Assembly: GCF_002944315.1 (NCBI RefSeq) | Contig: NZ_CP024311.1 | Location: 348,501 to 412,500, forward strand | Reading direction: 5' to 3' | Length of the DNA: 64,000 nt | From: Rhizobium sp. NXC24 | GTDB taxonomy: Bacteria; Pseudomonadota; Alphaproteobacteria; Rhizobiales; Rhizobiaceae | Shown here: in pieces, positions 62,990 through 64,000 of the stretch | How positions within the stretch are numbered: position 1 is the stretch's first letter | Layout: each line of letters begins with the position of its first letter | Notes under the pieces: generated by a model | What the model saw: the letters and a program-made list of their open reading frames with translations, nothing else | What the model was told of the DNA's origin: nothing | Database searches by the model: none | Made by a program: the position numbers and the translations under genes

Positions 62990-63015
62990 AACGACCACAC
63001 GAAAACGTTTATTCC
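62990..63015 (-). promoter_or_regulatory. EcfG-like promoter of otsBA
   Basis: On the minus strand GGAAT (63015-63011), 17 bases, CGTT (62993-62990), one mismatch from the GGAAC-N16/17-CGTT general stress consensus, 42 bp before the otsB ATG. Trehalose genes are known stress-sigma targets in rhizobia. Confidence 0.65.
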
Positions 63016-63061
63016 GGGAAAGAGAGCCCGAAGCGCCGCGATATCGGCAACCGATAAATGC

Positions 63062-63088
63062 AAAAAAGGGCCGCGCGAAGCGACCCTT
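63062..63088 (-). terminator. Rho-independent terminator of the minus-strand mini transcription unit
   Basis: On the minus strand AAGGGTCGC-TTCGC-GCGGCCCTT then TTTT, a 9-bp stem with one T-G pair. It lies 55 bp after the 24-codon ORF and just upstream of the otsB promoter. Confidence 0.85.
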
Positions 63089-63142
63089 CCATGAGTTTTG
63101 GCCCGTAACTGGCCTGAAGCAAAACGCTTCCGGAAGGCTTGA

Positions 63143-63217
63143 TCAGAGCGAGGACTGCCTCGCAGCGCTCACAACCATTTCCATGCCTGATACGCGGACC
63201 GAAATCTCACTAGACAT
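63143..63217 (-). CDS. 24-codon small ORF with very long Shine-Dalgarno
   Basis: MSSEISVRVSGMEMVVSAARQSSL, preceded by AAAGGAAGGTGATCCA directly before the ATG. The ORF sits between a promoter-like element with an operator-like repeat (63235-63283) and a clear terminator (63062-63088), so the transcript should be about 185 nt. I do not recognise the peptide. Short hairpins between stop and terminator (GAAGC-GTTTT-GCTTC and GGCC-AGTTACG-GGCC) mean the RNA itself could also be the functional product. A leader peptide, a regulatory small protein or an sRNA are all possible. Confidence 0.45.
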   Translation of the reverse strand: MSSEISVRVSGMEMVVSAARQSSL

Positions 63218-63233
63218 TGGATCACCTTCCTTT
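63218..63233 (-). promoter_or_regulatory. Extended Shine-Dalgarno close to the full 16S rRNA 3' tail complement
   Basis: AAAGGAAGGTGATCCA runs up to the ATG. It matches AAAGGAGGTGATCCA, the complement of the 16S 3' end, apart from one extra A. Confidence 0.7.
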
Positions 63234-63234
63234 C

Positions 63235-63262
63235 GTTACGTTGACGATATGCCTAACGTAAC
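63235..63262. promoter_or_regulatory. 28-bp operator-like inverted repeat
   Basis: GTTACGTT at 63235-63242 and AACGTAAC at 63255-63262 are perfect 8-bp inverted arms with a 12-bp spacer. On the minus strand the distal arm overlaps a candidate -10, as a repressor site would. Confidence 0.65.
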
Positions 63263-63283
63263 TCAAATTTTGCTGAATTCAAG
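63255..63283 (-). promoter_or_regulatory. Candidate housekeeping promoter of the mini transcription unit
   Basis: On the minus strand CTTGAA (63283-63278), 17 bases, TACGTT (63260-63255). The -35 is good for rhizobia and the -10 is only fair. Transcription would start near 63248. Confidence 0.5.
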
Positions 63284-63506
63284 AGTGCAGAAGGCAAGAG
63301 GCTTCACTCTTCGTGTCGCATTGAAACGCAAGGCTTCGTTCAACTTTTGCGTGATATTGATTGCCGCAGTTGGCAGCGAAAGCAGCGCCTGTCCCTGCCA
63401 GCGGGCAGGATCGCGGGGAAGATGGGCAACCTCGACCGTGGCGATCGGCCTCGCCGTCAACAAGGAGGTGAGCTATGTGGTTCCACTTAGCATCACGTTT
63501 CGCATA
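63263..63506. other. Sequence between the mini unit and the sRNA, no confident gene
   Basis: Frames are open on both strands (for example 63263-63463 minus from a TTG), but neither has a ribosome site or recognisable similarity. A perfect AAGGAGGTGA precedes a 10-codon plus-strand ORF at 63475-63507 that runs up to the sRNA terminator. Confidence 0.4.
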
Positions 63507-63596
63507 AGAAAAACCCGGACTAGCTGGCAGCTTGAAGTCCGGGTAGCTTTCTAACAGCGAAATAAAGAGGGGTGGGCTGCAACCTGCCCCTCACTC
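63507..63596 (-). ncRNA. Probable ~90-nt trans-acting small RNA
   Basis: A predicted transcript starts near 63596, six bases after a CTATAT -10, and ends at TTTTTCTT. It has two hairpins: GAGGGGCAGG with CCCACCCCTC around TTGCAG, and ACCCGGACT with AGTCCGGGT around a 14-base loop, the second followed by the T-run and so acting as terminator. The linker TTTATTTCGCTGTTAG is single stranded and U-rich, as in Hfq-binding sRNAs. The build resembles rhizobial alpha-r sRNAs, but the family is not assigned. Conservation in related genomes or RNA-seq would settle it. Confidence 0.65.
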
Positions 63597-63601
63597 CAGC
63601 A

Positions 63602-63630
63602 ATATAGGCCAAGCCGACATTTTCATCAAG
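63602..63630 (-). promoter_or_regulatory. Rhizobial housekeeping promoter of the sRNA
   Basis: On the minus strand CTTGAT (63630-63625), 17 bases, CTATAT (63607-63602), one base from the rhizobial consensus CTTGAC-N17-CTATAT. Confidence 0.75.
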
Positions 63631-63856
63631 CTAGGCAGCGAGAGGCCGAAAAAGCCGATTCGAAGCAGGCATGGTCACAAAAGAATAATGCTGCGACGCC
63701 GAAATGTGATCGGACGGCGTGTCAAGAATCTGTCACCTTCAACCATCAATCCTTGGTAGATTAAGAGTTTATTACCTATTCCGCACAAACAATCGTCCTT
63801 GATTTTGACATTCTCCCGCGGGACAGGAAGCAAGCGGGAATTGGAGCGAAAGACGC
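63631..63856. other. Upstream region of the amidotransferase gene
   Basis: No gene is visible in these 226 bp between the sRNA promoter and the amidotransferase start. The 3' half is AT-rich and presumably holds the promoter of the downstream gene, but no clear -35/-10 pair was found. GGAGCG lies about 9 bases before ATG 63857. Confidence 0.4.
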
Positions 63857-64000
63857 ATGTGTCGCTGGGCAGCCTATCGTGGAGACCCCCTCTATCTGGA
63901 GGAGCTGGTGTCTTCGCCTGCCCACTCCCTCATCGAACAATCCCATTGCGCAACGCGCGCCAAGACGGCGACTAACGGCGACGGATTTGGCATTGCCTGG
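63857..64000 (+). CDS. Class II glutamine amidotransferase (5' part, cut by window edge)
   Basis: Forty-eight codons are visible: MCRWAAYRGDPLYLEELVSSPAHSLIEQ and on to NGDGFGIAW. Cys2, exposed after Met removal, is the N-terminal nucleophile, and Arg3 with the NGDGFG segment fits the YafJ/EgtC/GATase_4 group. It would release ammonia from glutamine or cleave a gamma-glutamyl bond. GGAGCG precedes ATG 63857. The remaining ~200 residues lie outside the window. Confidence 0.85.
   Translation, partial: MCRWAAYRGDPLYLEELVSSPAHSLIEQSHCATRAKTATNGDGFGIAW

Noticed and set aside
63263..63463. A 66-codon minus-strand frame from TTG
   Set aside because: No ribosome site precedes the TTG and no similarity is seen; left as unassigned sequence.
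62961..63554. A 197-codon plus-strand frame starting beside otsB
   Set aside because: It crosses the otsB promoter, a terminator, the mini transcription unit and the sRNA terminator, has no ribosome site and no recognisable domain.

Overview
The window looks like a chromosomal segment of a Rhizobium/Agrobacterium-type alphaproteobacterium (family Rhizobiaceae). The supporting signs are high GC with GC-rich third codon positions, a PmtA-type phospholipid N-methyltransferase, choline-sulfatase with a ChoX-type binding protein, an otsBA trehalose operon, promoters of the alphaproteobacterial EcfG class, a probable Irr box, and a CTTGAT-N17-CTATAT promoter matching the rhizobial housekeeping consensus. 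Essential genes (dnaN, guaA, prfC, dut, gshB, pyrF) argue for chromosome rather than plasmid. No tRNA, rRNA, CRISPR array, insertion sequence or prophage was recognised. Species cannot be named from this evidence.

Layout. 1-4 kb: truncated M29 aminopeptidase, YbaK deacylase, a toxin-first PIN/RHH toxin-antitoxin pair under a 20-bp palindrome, an ArsC-like protein and an AstE/AspA-like deacylase. 4-13 kb: MFS exporter, quinone oxidoreductase with divergent LysR regulator, SulP transporter, 2H phosphoesterase, small lipoprotein, Ogt, membrane protein with divergent LysR regulator, GFA protein. 13-16 kb: an ECF42-type sigma factor with two DGPF/YCII proteins whose promoters carry matching TGTCRR-N17-CGTC motifs, then a secreted glycine-rich protein behind an EcfG-like promoter. 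16-24 kb: a frameshifted TetR gene beside an SDR, guaA, a nucleosidase/thioesterase pair, DUF2252, a Tat-exported hydrolase and a GntR regulator with three TGCA-centred sites. 24-29 kb: a four-gene iron-type operon (imelysin, di-heme DUF1111, imelysin, DUF1513) behind a probable Irr box.

29-44 kb: RNA modification and housekeeping genes (RsmB-like, RlpA, QueG, GST, UppP, NDUFA9-like, DUF1330, pyrF with an atypical histidine phosphatase, pmtA, dnaN, rsmI, yraN, gshB). 44-56 kb: comM/yifB, cysK, two LysE exporters around an isochorismatase, NIPSNAP/EamA with AsnC, dut, prfC, and an 838-residue protein joining a trypsin-like protease to an S1/P1-nuclease-like zinc domain. 56-64 kb: trmO, a Mop protein, betC-choX with divergent LysR, otsBA behind an EcfG-like promoter, then about 900 bp without large genes. 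That stretch holds a probable ~90-nt sRNA and a separate miniature transcription unit (promoter, 28-bp operator-like inverted repeat, unusually long Shine-Dalgarno, 24-codon ORF, terminator). The window ends in a class II glutamine amidotransferase.

Themes are osmotic and general stress (betC/choX, otsBA, EcfG-like promoters), iron, and cell envelope. The best candidates for something undescribed are the protease-nuclease fusion at 53.5-56.0 kb and the small-RNA/small-peptide locus at 63.06-63.63 kb.
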